From contig NZ_CP108352.1 in assembly GCF_036237275.1 (NCBI RefSeq), positions 6,262,001-6,326,000 of the forward strand: a DNA stretch of 64,000 bases, given 5' to 3'. Origin of the DNA: Streptomyces sp. NBC_01353. GTDB taxonomy: Bacteria; Actinomycetota; Actinomycetes; Streptomycetales; Streptomycetaceae. Made by a program: the position numbers and the translations under genes. Below are positions 42,751-50,881 of the stretch, piece by piece (within the stretch, counting starts at the first letter, position 1; every line of letters begins with the position of its first letter). Below the pieces are notes generated by a model, which did not search any database, was not told the DNA's origin, and worked only from the letters and a program-made list of their open reading frames with translations.

Positions 42751-43866
42751 ATGGGGATCTTGCTCGTCACCGGGACCGGCGGCGCCGGCCGTACCACCGT
42801 CGCTTCCGCCACCGCGCTCGCCGAGGCACAGGCCGGCCGACGGGTCCTCCTGGTGTCCGGAGAGGCCGACGAGACGCCCGGCGTGGACCTCCTCCGCCCC
42901 GCCCCCGCCGCCGACTTCCGCCGCGAGTTCCTCGCCCTGCAGGCCCGTTCCGGCGCCGCACTCGACCTCCTCGGCGCCGCCCCCTTCGAGGACGCCGAGC
43001 TCACCGAACTCCCCGGCAGCCACCAGTTCGCCCTGCTCCGCGCCCTGCGCGACGCCGCCGCCGGTGACTGGGACCTCGTCGTCGTCGACCTGCCCCCGCT
43101 GCTCGACGCCCTCGCCCTCCTCGCCCTGCCCGAGCAGCTGCGTCGCTACCTCCGCCGCCTTCTGCCGCCCGAGCGACAGGCCGCCCGCGCCCTGCGCCCC
43201 ATGCTGGCCCAGCTCGCCGGCGTCCCCATGCCCGCCCAGTGGCTGTACGCGACGACGGCCCGCTGGGAGGCCGAGCTCGCCGCCGTCCAGGCCGTCGTCG
43301 ACGACCCCACCACCACCGTCCGCCTCGTCGTCGAGCCAGGACCCGCCGCCACCGACGCCCTGCGCACCGCCCGCCTCGGCCTCGCGCTCCACCGCCTCGC
43401 CCTCGACACCGTGATCGCCAACAAGCTGCTCCCGGCCGGCTCGCCCGACCCCTGGCTCGCCGGGCTGACCGCCCAGCAGCACGAGCACCTGGCCCGGCTC
43501 CGTGCCGCCCACGACGGAACCGTGCACGCACTCCCGCACCTCGGCCGGGACCTCCGGGGCCCCGAGGACCTCGCCCTGCTCGCCGTCGACGCCACATCCG
43601 CACCGGCCCCCGAGTGGACCGTCGAGGACCGCAGGGACGACGACGGCATCCTCGTCTGGCACATCCCCCTGCCCGGCGCCGTCAAGGGCGAGCTCTCCCT
43701 CGTCCGCCGCGGCGACGAACTCCTCCTCGCCGTCGGCCCGTTCCGCCGCAACGTCCCGCTGCCGCCCGCCCTGCGCCGCTGCACGGTCGCCGGCGCCGGG
43801 CTCGTCGACGGCGATCTGAGGGTCCGCTTCGCACCGGACGCAGGTCTCTGGCCCCGGACCTCCTGA
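42751..43866 (+). CDS. ArsA/Get3-like ATPase with altered P-loop and HSP20-like tail
   Basis: This 371-residue member of the ArsA/Get3 branch of SIMIBI NTPases has a first strand and P-loop ILLVTGTGGAGRTTVA. Both Lys of the deviant Walker A (K-GGxG-K-T) are replaced: the first position is T9 and the invariant Lys is R14. VVVDLPP (switch/Walker B, about 112-118) and IANKLLP (nucleotide base) are kept. Residues 300-365 resemble the ArsA HSP20-like domain. ATP hydrolysis may be weakened. The gene lacks a ribosome site and may be leaderless (TAACGT 8 nt upstream). A DUF5304-like gene follows after 41 bp. Confidence 0.83.
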   Translation: MGILLVTGTGGAGRTTVASATALAEAQAGRRVLLVSGEADETPGVDLLRPAPAADFRREFLALQARSGAALDLLGAAPFEDAELTELPGSHQFALLRALRDAAAGDWDLVVVDLPPLLDALALLALPEQLRRYLRRLLPPERQAARALRPMLAQLAGVPMPAQWLYATTARWEAELAAVQAVVDDPTTTVRLVVEPGPAATDALRTARLGLALHRLALDTVIANKLLPAGSPDPWLAGLTAQQHEHLARLRAAHDGTVHALPHLGRDLRGPEDLALLAVDATSAPAPEWTVEDRRDDDGILVWHIPLPGAVKGELSLVRRGDELLLAVGPFRRNVPLPPALRRCTVAGAGLVDGDLRVRFAPDAGLWPRTS

Positions 43867-43873
43867 GGCCGTG

Positions 43874-43887
43874 TACCGTCGACGGTA
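43874..43887. promoter_or_regulatory. 14-bp perfect palindrome before the DUF5304-like gene
   Basis: taccgtcgacggta fills the 41-bp gap between the ATPase gene and the following gene, 20 bp before its start. A TATAAG overlaps its right edge and could be a -10. It is a candidate operator. Confidence 0.45.
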
Positions 43888-43907
43888 TAAGCCGTAAGGA
43901 GTACGCC

Positions 43908-44351
43908 ATGAGCGATTCGGATGCCTGGGCCAAGGCGTGCGCCGAGGACCTGGAGGCCGAGAAGGCCCGCCGTCGCGCCGACGCCGGCGCGGAGCCCGGC
44001 TCGGCCGCCGAGGAGTTCCGCAAGCTCTTCGACGCCGTCGCCGATAAGGTCTCCTCGATGCGGAACCCGCTGATGGGCATGGCAGCCCAGGGCACCGTGC
44101 AGCAGCTCGTCAACCAGGCGAAGGCGGCCGTCGAGCCCGTCATCGAGCGCAACCCGCAGGTCTTCGACCACCTCGCCGCCGCCGGAAACGAGCTGCTGGC
44201 CGCCTACCGCTCGGCGGTCGAGGGCCACGAGACGCGCTGGACCCGCGACGAGCCGGAAGACCCGCGCAAGGAATCCCGGCCGGACCGGCCCGAGGACTCC
44301 AAGAAGGACGACGACGGGCCCGGAACCGGGCAGCACATCGACCTGGACTGA
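43908..44351 (+). CDS. DUF5304-like protein upstream of glucokinase
   Basis: This 147-residue soluble protein has an N-terminal helix with Trp/acidic residues (SDSDAWAKACAEDLEAEKAR), a conserved central helical segment (about 35-105) and a charged disordered tail of about 35 residues ending HIDLD. It resembles the Streptomyces DUF5304 group. AAGGAG precedes the ATG. It lies 66 bp before glkA. In S. coelicolor a gene next to glkA has been linked to glucose regulation; whether this is its counterpart I cannot confirm from sequence. Confidence 0.8.
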   Translation: MSDSDAWAKACAEDLEAEKARRRADAGAEPGSAAEEFRKLFDAVADKVSSMRNPLMGMAAQGTVQQLVNQAKAAVEPVIERNPQVFDHLAAAGNELLAAYRSAVEGHETRWTRDEPEDPRKESRPDRPEDSKKDDDGPGTGQHIDLD

Positions 44352-44417
44352 TCAGTACGGTCGCCCCCCTCGGGTACGGTTGGCCTTAGCGGGGCTCGAC
44401 CGAAAACTGAGGGACAC

Positions 44418-45359
44418 ATGGGACTCACCATCGGCGTCGACATCGGCGGCACGAAGATCGCGGCCGGCGTGGTCGACGAGGAGGGCAACATCCTCGACAC
44501 GCACAAGGTGCCCACCCCGCCGACCCCCGAAGGCATCGTCGACGCGATCTGCGCCGCCGTGTCCGAGGCCGGCAAGGGTCATCAGATCGAGGCTGTCGGC
44601 ATCGGTGCCGCGGGCTACGTCGACGACAAGCGCGCCACCGTCCTCTTCGCGCCGAACATCGACTGGCGGCACGAGCCGCTGAAGGACAAGGTCGAGCAGC
44701 GGGTCGGCCTTCCGGTCGTGGTCGAGAACGACGCGAACGCGGCGGCCTGGGGCGAGTACAAGTTCGGCGCCGGGCAGGGCCACGAGGACGTCATCTGCAT
44801 CACGCTCGGCACCGGCCTCGGCGGCGGCATCATCATCGGCAACAAGCTCCGCCGCGGACGCTTCGGCGTGGCGGCCGAGTTCGGCCACATCCGGGTCGTC
44901 CCCGACGGCCTGCTGTGCGGCTGCGGCAGCCAGGGCTGCTGGGAGCAGTACGCCTCCGGCCGCGCGCTCGTCCGGTACGCGAAGCAGCGTGCCCACGCCA
45001 CGCCCGAGCGCGCGGAGATCCTCCTCGGCCTGGGCGACGGCACCTCCGACGGCATCGAGGGCAAGCACGTCAGCGCGGCGGCCCGACAGGGCGACCCGGT
45101 GGCCGTGGACTCATTCCGTGAGCTGGCCCGCTGGGCCGGCGCGGGCCTCGCGGACCTGGCGTCGCTCTTCGACCCCTCGGCGTTCATCGTGGGCGGAGGC
45201 GTCTCGGACGAGGGCGAGCTGGTGCTCGACCCGATCCGGAAGTCGTTCCGCCGCTGGCTGATCGGCGGCGAGTGGCGGCCGCACGCCCAGGTGCTCGCGG
45301 CCCAGCTCGGCGGCAAGGCCGGCCTGGTCGGCGCGGCGGACCTGGCCCGCCAGGGCTGA
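44418..45359 (+). CDS. glkA: ROK-family glucokinase
   Basis: This enzyme phosphorylates glucose with ATP and in Streptomyces is also central to carbon catabolite repression. Seen in 313 residues: the phosphate-binding DIGGTK (8-13); ENDANA with catalytic D105; ITLGTGLGGGIIIG; EFGHIRV; and the ROK zinc site CGCGSQGC (167-174). GAGGGA precedes the ATG. Length and motifs match the known Streptomyces GlkA closely. A terminator follows. Confidence 0.96.
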   Translation: MGLTIGVDIGGTKIAAGVVDEEGNILDTHKVPTPPTPEGIVDAICAAVSEAGKGHQIEAVGIGAAGYVDDKRATVLFAPNIDWRHEPLKDKVEQRVGLPVVVENDANAAAWGEYKFGAGQGHEDVICITLGTGLGGGIIIGNKLRRGRFGVAAEFGHIRVVPDGLLCGCGSQGCWEQYASGRALVRYAKQRAHATPERAEILLGLGDGTSDGIEGKHVSAAARQGDPVAVDSFRELARWAGAGLADLASLFDPSAFIVGGGVSDEGELVLDPIRKSFRRWLIGGEWRPHAQVLAAQLGGKAGLVGAADLARQG

Positions 45360-45394
45360 CACGCACGCCACGCTCGTACAGCATTCGTACGACA

Positions 45395-45434
45395 CGGAAC
45401 GCCGTCCCGCGCTCGCGCGAGGGGCGGCGTTCCG
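45395..45434 (+). terminator. Terminator of glkA
   Basis: A 14-bp stem (45395-45408 with 45421-45434, one G-T pair) with a 12-nt loop lies 35 bases after the glkA stop. Confidence 0.8.
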
Positions 45435-45505
45435 CACGTCGAGGCCACCGTTTGCCCGTCGTGCCCTCTGGGGGACCGACGGGCAGTTGTCGTATGTTGC
45501 TGGGC

Positions 45506-46249
45506 ATGGCGATCACCGGGCTGCCCAACTCCCGCACCGAGGCGGACGGTTCGGCCGTCGTCCGGGTGCTCAGCTACAACATCCGCTCGATGCGCGACGA
45601 CGAGGACGCCCTCGCCCGGGTCATCCGCGCCTGCGCGCCCGATCTCGTCTTCGTCCAGGAGGCGCCGCGCTTCTTCCGCTGGCGCAAGCACGCGGCCCGG
45701 CTCGCCGCCAAGAGTGAGCTCGTCATGCTGAGCGGCGGCGCCACGGCCGCCGGGCCGCTGCTGATGTGCTCGCTGAGGGCCACCGTGGAGAGGACCGAGG
45801 ACGTGCTGCTGCCGCTGACCCCCGGGCTGCACCGGCGCGGCTTCGCCACAGCCGTCGTACGGTTCGCCGGCGCGAGAGTCGGGCTCATCAGCTGTCATCT
45901 GAGCCTGCGGAGCGACGAACGGTACGCGCAGGCCGGGATGGTTCTCGACCGGGTCGCCGCCATGGACGTCCCGCACACGATCGTCGCCGGGGACCTCAAC
46001 GAACGCCCCGGCGGCCGGAGCTTCACCCGCCTCACCAAGGAGCTCCAGGACGGGTGGGCGGCCAGCCCCTGGGGCGGCGAGTACACCTCGACGCCCACCG
46101 ACCCGCACCAGCGCATCGACGCGATCCTGGCGACCGAGGGCGTCGAGTTCCTCGGCTGCGGAGTCCCGACGGACCTCGACCCGATGGACCTCAGAACGGC
46201 GACGGACCACCTCCCGGTCCTTGCGGCGGTCAGGATCCCGGCGACCTGA
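45506..46249 (+). CDS. Endonuclease/exonuclease/phosphatase-family protein
   Basis: This 247-residue EEP-fold hydrolase has N25 in LSYNIRS, E52 in VFVQEAP, GDLNERPGG for the catalytic Asp/Asn pair, and D234/H235 in TDHLPV. Substrates of the family include nucleic acids, phospholipids and phosphoinositides; none can be assigned here. I prefer ATG 45506: TATGTT lies 7 nt upstream as a -10, which would place the alternative ATG 45494 inside the promoter. A second copy of its last 49 bases, including the stop codon, lies 161 bp downstream. Confidence 0.87.
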   Translation: MAITGLPNSRTEADGSAVVRVLSYNIRSMRDDEDALARVIRACAPDLVFVQEAPRFFRWRKHAARLAAKSELVMLSGGATAAGPLLMCSLRATVERTEDVLLPLTPGLHRRGFATAVVRFAGARVGLISCHLSLRSDERYAQAGMVLDRVAAMDVPHTIVAGDLNERPGGRSFTRLTKELQDGWAASPWGGEYTSTPTDPHQRIDAILATEGVEFLGCGVPTDLDPMDLRTATDHLPVLAAVRIPAT

Positions 46250-46416
46250 GCAGCGTGGCCGGAGGCGCGGACGACGACACCCGGCGGACGGAGTCCGGCG
46301 CAGCCACCCGAAGCCCGTGAGGCGCCCAGGCGCCGAGCGGTGCGAGGGGGGCATCGGGAGGATCAGCCCACCTCCCGGTCCTCGCGGCGGTCAGGATCCC
46401 GGCGACCTGAGCAGCG
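46207..46416. repeat. 49-bp direct repeat of a gene end flanking 112 bp
   Basis: Bases 46207-46255 recur at 46368-46416 with one substitution (T to C in the sixth codon). Both copies encode HLPVLAAVRIPAT and a stop; only the first is attached to the gene. The 112 bp between them contain cggacggagtccgg, related to the core of the dispersed repeats elsewhere in the window. It looks like an insertion with a long target duplication, or a slipped-strand event. Confidence 0.85.
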
Positions 46417-46428
46417 GCGTCGGGTCCG

Positions 46429-47049
46429 CTACACCACCGCGCCGCGTCCCGGGTCGTCGAAGCCGTCATCGTCGTCGTCGTGCTTCATGCGGGCCACCAG
46501 CGTCGCGAAGCCGCCGAGGAAGCCACCCACGCAGAGCGTCGTCAGCCACCACGTCATGTCCCACTGGAGCAGCACCGCCAGCAGCATCAGGACCGGGCCG
46601 CCGACGACGCCCAGCCACGCGAACTTCGTGGTCGCGTCCGCCTCCGGCAGCGGCGGCGGCTCCGGCGGGACGAAGTGGCCCTCGTCGCCGTCCTCGCCCT
46701 TCTTGCCGGACGGCTTCTCGCCGGTCTCGGCGTCCGGATCCGCGAGCTCGTAGTCGCGCGGGCCACCGCCCACGCTCACCCCGGGCGCGAAGACGACCGA
46801 GCCGCCGAGGACGGGCTTCCGAGGATCCTCGTCCTCGCCGTCCTCTTCCTCCTCGTCGTCCTCGCCGTCGTCGTCACCGTCGTCGGAACCCTCCACGGGC
46901 TCCGGCAACGCCAGGTCCTCCACCGATCTGAAGGGCTTCGCCCCCGGAGGGTCCACCGGCTCGTCGCCGTACCCGGCGACGATCGCGGCCCAGGCCGCCT
47001 CTTCGTCGATCGGCTGCGGCTCGCGCTCGCCGTCCTGCTGCTCAGCCAC
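46429..47049 (-). CDS. Acidic two-helix membrane protein
   Basis: This 206-residue protein of unknown function has an N-terminal 130 residues that are hydrophilic and strongly acidic, with a run of Asp/Glu near 55-75. Two membrane helices follow at about 143-163 and 166-186 (FAWLGVVGGPVLMLLAVLL; MTWWLTTLCVGGFLGGFATL without its end), then an Asp-rich tail. The topology would put both acidic ends in the cytoplasm. GTG 47049 lies inside the end of the esterase gene (8-bp overlap), so it is co-translated with that gene. Confidence 0.85.
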   Translation of the reverse strand: MAEQQDGEREPQPIDEEAAWAAIVAGYGDEPVDPPGAKPFRSVEDLALPEPVEGSDDGDDDGEDDEEEEDGEDEDPRKPVLGGSVVFAPGVSVGGGPRDYELADPDAETGEKPSGKKGEDGDEGHFVPPEPPPLPEADATTKFAWLGVVGGPVLMLLAVLLQWDMTWWLTTLCVGGFLGGFATLVARMKHDDDDDGFDDPGRGAVV

Positions 47050-47824
47050 TGCTCGTGCTCCCCTTCTCCCCCACGGCCTCCGGAGCGAGGCGGCAGAGGA
47101 ACGCCCAGCTCTCCTCGAAGATCCGCTCCGCATCGTGGTCCAACGTCGCCACGTGGTAGCTCTGTTCCAGCAGGATCTCCTTCACGTCCGTCGAGGAGAT
47201 CCTGCTCAGGATCCGCGCCGTGTCGGCGGGCGGCACCACATGGTCCTGCGTGCTGTGCAGGACCACCACCGGCTGCGTGACCTGCGGCAGCTCCGCGTCC
47301 ACCGTCTGGAACAACCGGCGCAGGGAGTGCGCCGCGTGCAGCGGCACCCGGTCGTAACCGATCTCCGCCGCACCCTCCTTGGCGATGTCGCTGGCGATGC
47401 CGTTCGTCGACCGGACGAAGTGGCGGACCACCGGCAGCGCGTGCGCCGCCAAGCCGTGGACCTTGTTGCCGGGGTTCACGAGGACGAGGCCCTGCACCGC
47501 GTCCCCGTACTTGGCCGCGAGACGCAGCGCCAGCGCCCCGCCCATGGACAGGCCGAAGACGAAGACCCGCTCGCAGCTCGCGAGCAGCTCCCGCAGCGCC
47601 CGGTCCACCTCCGCGTACCAGTCGTGCCAGGTCGTGAGCTGCATGTCCTCCCAGCGCGTGCCGTGCCCGGGCAGCAGCGGCAGCGACACCGTGAGACCGC
47701 GCTCGGCCAGATACTCCGCCCACGGGCGCAGCGACTGCGGGGAACCGGTGAAACCGTGACAGAGAAGGACGCCGACCTCTCCGCCCTCATGGCGGTACGG
47801 CTCGGCTCCAGGAAGGACCGGCAC
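47042..47824 (-). CDS. Alpha/beta hydrolase (carboxylesterase/monoacylglycerol-lipase type)
   Basis: This 260-residue cytosolic serine hydrolase has the oxyanion segment CHGFTGSPQSLRP (22-34), nucleophile S93 in FGLSMGG, Asp in HSTQDHVVPP, and His in EQSYHVATLDHD. It resembles carboxylesterase Est30/YvaK-type enzymes. I use GTG 47824 because AGGAG stands 6-7 nt before it; a TTG 21 codons upstream is an alternative start. It overlaps the membrane-protein gene downstream and is divergent from the acyltransferase gene, suggesting a shared lipid theme. Confidence 0.9.
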   Translation of the reverse strand: MPVLPGAEPYRHEGGEVGVLLCHGFTGSPQSLRPWAEYLAERGLTVSLPLLPGHGTRWEDMQLTTWHDWYAEVDRALRELLASCERVFVFGLSMGGALALRLAAKYGDAVQGLVLVNPGNKVHGLAAHALPVVRHFVRSTNGIASDIAKEGAAEIGYDRVPLHAAHSLRRLFQTVDAELPQVTQPVVVLHSTQDHVVPPADTARILSRISSTDVKEILLEQSYHVATLDHDAERIFEESWAFLCRLAPEAVGEKGSTSSG

Positions 47825-48041
47825 CGGGGTCTCCTGTTCGGGTTCGGCTTCGGGGATGCGAGTACGGCGAGTACCGCGACGAAGCAACGACGAAAGAGGG
47901 AAGAACCTTCACCGTACGCGACCGGACCGACACCGACCAGGGCCGTTCGCACGAAGGTGCGCCGCACACGGCCACACCCGCGACGGCAGGCGGGAAAAGG
48001 CGGGATAAGGTCTGTCCGACAGCACACGGAAGGTACTCGAG

Positions 48042-48788
48042 TTGATCTACGGCGCAATGAAGTTCTCCATCGGAGGCTCACTGAAGCTCGCCTTCAGGCC
48101 TTGGGTGGAGGGCCTCGAGAACATTCCCGCCGAGGGGCCGGCGATCCTCGCGAGCAACCACCTGTCCTTCTCGGACTCCTTCTTCCTGCCCGCGGTCCTC
48201 GACCGCAAGGTCACCTTCATCGCCAAGGCCGAGTACTTCACCTCGCCCGGTGTGAAGGGCAAGCTCACCGCCGCCTTCTTCAAGGGCGTCGGCCAGCTCC
48301 CCGTGGACCGCTCCGGCGCCCGCGGTGCGGGCGAGGCGGCGATCAAGGCCGGTATCGACGTCATCGAGAAGGGCGGGCTCTTCGGGATCTACCCCGAGGG
48401 CACCCGCTCGCCCGACGGCCGGCTCTACCGCGGCAAGCCCGGCGGCCTCGCGCGCGTGGCCCTGGCTACCGGCGCGCCGGTCATCCCCGTCGCCATGATC
48501 GACACCGAGAAGATCCAGCCGCCCGGCAAGGTCGTCCCCAAGCTGATGCGCCCGGGGATCCGGATCGGCAAGCCGCTCGACTTCAGCCGCTACCAGGGCA
48601 TGGAGGGCGACCGCTTCATCCTCCGCTCGGTGACCGACGAGGTCATGTACGAGATCATGAAGCTGTCCGGCCAGGAGTACGTCGACATCTACGCGACCGC
48701 TGCCAAGCGTCAGATCGCGGATGCCGAGAAGGCCGCCAAGGAGGCCGTCAAGGCCGAGATCGCGGCGCGGGAAGAGTCCGGCGCCTGA
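48042..48788 (+). CDS. PlsC-type lysophospholipid acyltransferase
   Basis: This 248-residue acyltransferase adds the second acyl chain to lysophosphatidate or a related lipid. Seen: the NHx4D motif in SNHLSFSDS (H40, D45), FIAKAEYF, GQLPVDRSG and IYPEGTRSPDG (about 116-126). A charged Ala/Lys/Glu-rich helix closes the chain. The start is TTG 48042: GGAAGG lies about 8 nt upstream, whereas the ATG at 48057 has no ribosome site. The macS gene follows after 26 bp, probably as a separate unit. Confidence 0.92.
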   Translation: MIYGAMKFSIGGSLKLAFRPWVEGLENIPAEGPAILASNHLSFSDSFFLPAVLDRKVTFIAKAEYFTSPGVKGKLTAAFFKGVGQLPVDRSGARGAGEAAIKAGIDVIEKGGLFGIYPEGTRSPDGRLYRGKPGGLARVALATGAPVIPVAMIDTEKIQPPGKVVPKLMRPGIRIGKPLDFSRYQGMEGDRFILRSVTDEVMYEIMKLSGQEYVDIYATAAKRQIADAEKAAKEAVKAEIAAREESGA

Positions 48789-48814
48789 CCCTCTCGTAGA
48801 GGGGGCGCACGGGG

Positions 48815-50035
48815 GTGGGGGAGATGGCCAAGCGCGAGCGTGTCGTGCGGATGTCGGTCGAGCAGCCGCTGTGGCGCGCGCTCACCGCGTACCGCGTCGG
48901 AACGATGATCTACGCCGTTCTGATCTTCGTCTTCGGCCGGGACCGCTACGAGCGGCCCTGGGTGGCCGTCGCCTTCCTCGCCGTCATGTGCGTCTGGACC
49001 CTGGCCACCCTGCCCAAGGTGGCGAACGCGGTCAGCTGCACCAAGCGCTTCCTGATCGCCGACCTCGCCGTCGCCCTGACCGGCATCCTGCTCACCCCGC
49101 TCGCGGACGAGCAGGCCCAGTCGGTCGACGGTCCCACCCTGCCGACGATATGGACCGCCGGAGCCGTCCTCGCGTACGCGATCAAGGGCGGCTGGCGCTG
49201 GGCCGGCTTCGCCTCCTCGCTGGTCGCCGTCGCCAACATCATCGAGCGCAGCCACCCCACCCGGGACACCCTCCACAACGTCCTCCTCGTGTGGGTGGCG
49301 TCCATCGCCATCGGCTACGTCGTCGAGGTCGCCCGCGCCTCCGAACGCACCCTCGCCCGCGCCCTGGAGATCGAGGCCGCGACCCGGGAGCGGGAGCGGC
49401 TCGCCCGGGACATCCACGACAGCGTCCTCCAGGTCCTGGCGATGGTGCAGCGGCGCGGTACGGCGCTGGGCGGCGAGGCCGCCGAGCTGGGCCGGATGGC
49501 GGGTGAGCAGGAGGTCGCGCTGCGGACCCTGGTCGCCGGTGGGCTGACCAGGCCGTCGCTGGTCTCCGAGGACGAGTCCGAAGGGGCCGTGGTCCGCTTC
49601 GTCGAGGAGCCGGACGACGACTGCCCGGTCGATCTGCGCGCCCTGCTCGCCCCGCGGGCCGGGGCGAAGGTCACGCTCTCCGACCCGGGCGCCCCGGTCC
49701 TGCTGCAGCCCGCCGCCGCCCGCGAACTGGCCGCCGCCGTCGGCGCCGCCCTGGACAACGTCCGGGTGCACGCGGGCGGGAAGGCCCAGGCCTGGATCCT
49801 GGTCGAGGACTGGCCGGACGAGGTGATCGTGACGGTACGGGACGACGGCCCGGGCATCCCGGAGGGGCGGCTCGCCCAGGCGGAGGGCGAGGGCCGGATG
49901 GGGGTCGCCCTGTCCATCCGGGGCAGACTGCGCGATCTGGGCGGCACGGCCGAGCTGATCTCGGTTCCGGGCCAGGGCACGGAAGTCGAACTGAAGGTCC
50001 CGCGGGATCCACGGGGGAAGGCAGGAACACGATGA
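48815..50035 (+). CDS. macS: MacS-type sensor histidine kinase
   Basis: This 406-residue NarX/DesK-type kinase has residues 20-170 with about five membrane helices forming the sensor; H201 in RLARDIHDSVLQVL starts the HisKA_3 dimerisation domain. The ATPase domain carries ALDNVRVHAGG as the N-box and DDGPGIPEG, GRMGVALSIRGRL. The NCBI family name MacS and the S. coelicolor MacRS system, which affects development and antibiotic production, are the closest match I know. GTG 48815 and ATG 48824 are both possible. It is coupled to macR by an ATGA overlap. Confidence 0.9.
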   Translation: MGEMAKRERVVRMSVEQPLWRALTAYRVGTMIYAVLIFVFGRDRYERPWVAVAFLAVMCVWTLATLPKVANAVSCTKRFLIADLAVALTGILLTPLADEQAQSVDGPTLPTIWTAGAVLAYAIKGGWRWAGFASSLVAVANIIERSHPTRDTLHNVLLVWVASIAIGYVVEVARASERTLARALEIEAATRERERLARDIHDSVLQVLAMVQRRGTALGGEAAELGRMAGEQEVALRTLVAGGLTRPSLVSEDESEGAVVRFVEEPDDDCPVDLRALLAPRAGAKVTLSDPGAPVLLQPAAARELAAAVGAALDNVRVHAGGKAQAWILVEDWPDEVIVTVRDDGPGIPEGRLAQAEGEGRMGVALSIRGRLRDLGGTAELISVPGQGTEVELKVPRDPRGKAGTR

Positions 50036-50706
50036 GCGAGCAGCAGCAGATCAGAGTGATGGTCGTCGACGACCACCCGATGTGGCGGGACGCGGTCGCC
50101 CGCGACCTCGCCGAGGCGGGCTTCGACGTGGTGGCCACGGCGGGCGACGGCGAACAGGCCGTGCGCCGCGCCGGCGCGGCCGCCCCGGACGTCCTCGTCC
50201 TGGACCTCAACCTGCCCGCCAAGCCGGGCGTCCAGGTCTGCAAGGAGCTGGTCGGCGCCAACCCCCGGCTGCGGGTCCTCGTGCTCTCCGCGAGCGGCGA
50301 GCACGCCGACGTCCTGGAGGCGGTCAAGTCCGGCGCCACCGGCTATCTGCTGAAGTCCGCCAGCACGGCCGAGTTGATCGACGCCGTGCGCCGCACCGCC
50401 GTCGGCGACCCCGTCTTCACCCCCGGACTCGCGGGCCTGGTCCTAGGCGAGTACCGCCGCCTCGCCTCCGAGCCCGTTCCGGCGGCCGGAGGCGACGAGT
50501 CGAAGGCGCCGCAGCTGACCGAGCGCGAGACCGAGGTCCTGCGCCTGGTCGCCAAGGGTCTGAGCTACAAGCAGATCGCCGAGCGCCTGGTCATCTCGCA
50601 CCGCACCGTGCAGAACCACGTCCAGAACACCCTCGGCAAGCTCCAGCTGCACAACCGCGTGGAGCTCGTGCGGTACGCCATCGAGCGCGGCCTCGACGAC
50701 GCCTAG
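50032..50706 (+). CDS. macR: MacR-type LuxR/NarL response regulator
   Basis: This 224-residue regulator has receiver residues 7-125 with acidic pair DD at 13-14, acceptor D58 in VLDLNLP and Lys in LLKSAST. A LuxR-type HTH occupies about 160-220 (LTERETEVLRLVAKG, YKQIAERLVISHRTVQNHV without ends). Its ATG overlaps the macS stop, so kinase and regulator are made together. In Streptomyces, MacR is known to control membrane or exported-protein genes; targets here are not visible. Confidence 0.92.
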   Translation: MSEQQQIRVMVVDDHPMWRDAVARDLAEAGFDVVATAGDGEQAVRRAGAAAPDVLVLDLNLPAKPGVQVCKELVGANPRLRVLVLSASGEHADVLEAVKSGATGYLLKSASTAELIDAVRRTAVGDPVFTPGLAGLVLGEYRRLASEPVPAAGGDESKAPQLTERETEVLRLVAKGLSYKQIAERLVISHRTVQNHVQNTLGKLQLHNRVELVRYAIERGLDDA

Positions 50707-50708
50707 CG

Positions 50709-50773
50709 TTCCGGGCGCGCCGGGCCCGGGTGTCCGTGCGCGCCCAGCCCGATCTTCCGGGCGCGCCGAGCCC
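50709..50773. repeat. 19-bp direct repeat pair downstream of macR
   Basis: ttccgggcgcgccgggccc at 50709-50727 recurs at 50755-50773 with one change (g to a). It includes GC-rich dyads and may serve as terminator of macRS or be part of the following promoter region. Confidence 0.5.
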
Positions 50774-50821
50774 ATGGTCCGGGCGGGCGCAGACAATTCA
50801 CTCTTCGCGCTGTGTCGGAGT

Positions 50822-50847
50822 GACCCACGTCACTATTAGCGTGGGTC
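50822..50847. promoter_or_regulatory. Dyad in the phosphofructokinase promoter region
   Basis: GACCCACG (50822-50829) and CGTGGGTC (50840-50847) are perfect inverted halves with a 10-nt spacer containing TATTAG, a possible -10. It lies 35 bp before the PFK start and is a candidate operator. Confidence 0.5.
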
Positions 50848-50881
50848 GCGCATCCCGTCCGCCACGGTGAAGGAGAGCTCC

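Noticed and set aside
45453-45485. 9-bp hairpin (tgcccgtcg/cgacgggca) just before the EEP gene as an operator
   Set aside because: It may be chance in GC-rich DNA; it lies upstream of the proposed -10 and has no further support.
46230-46469. 79-codon minus-strand frame over the duplicated gene end
   Set aside because: It lies on the repeat insert, has no ribosome site and no recognisable protein.
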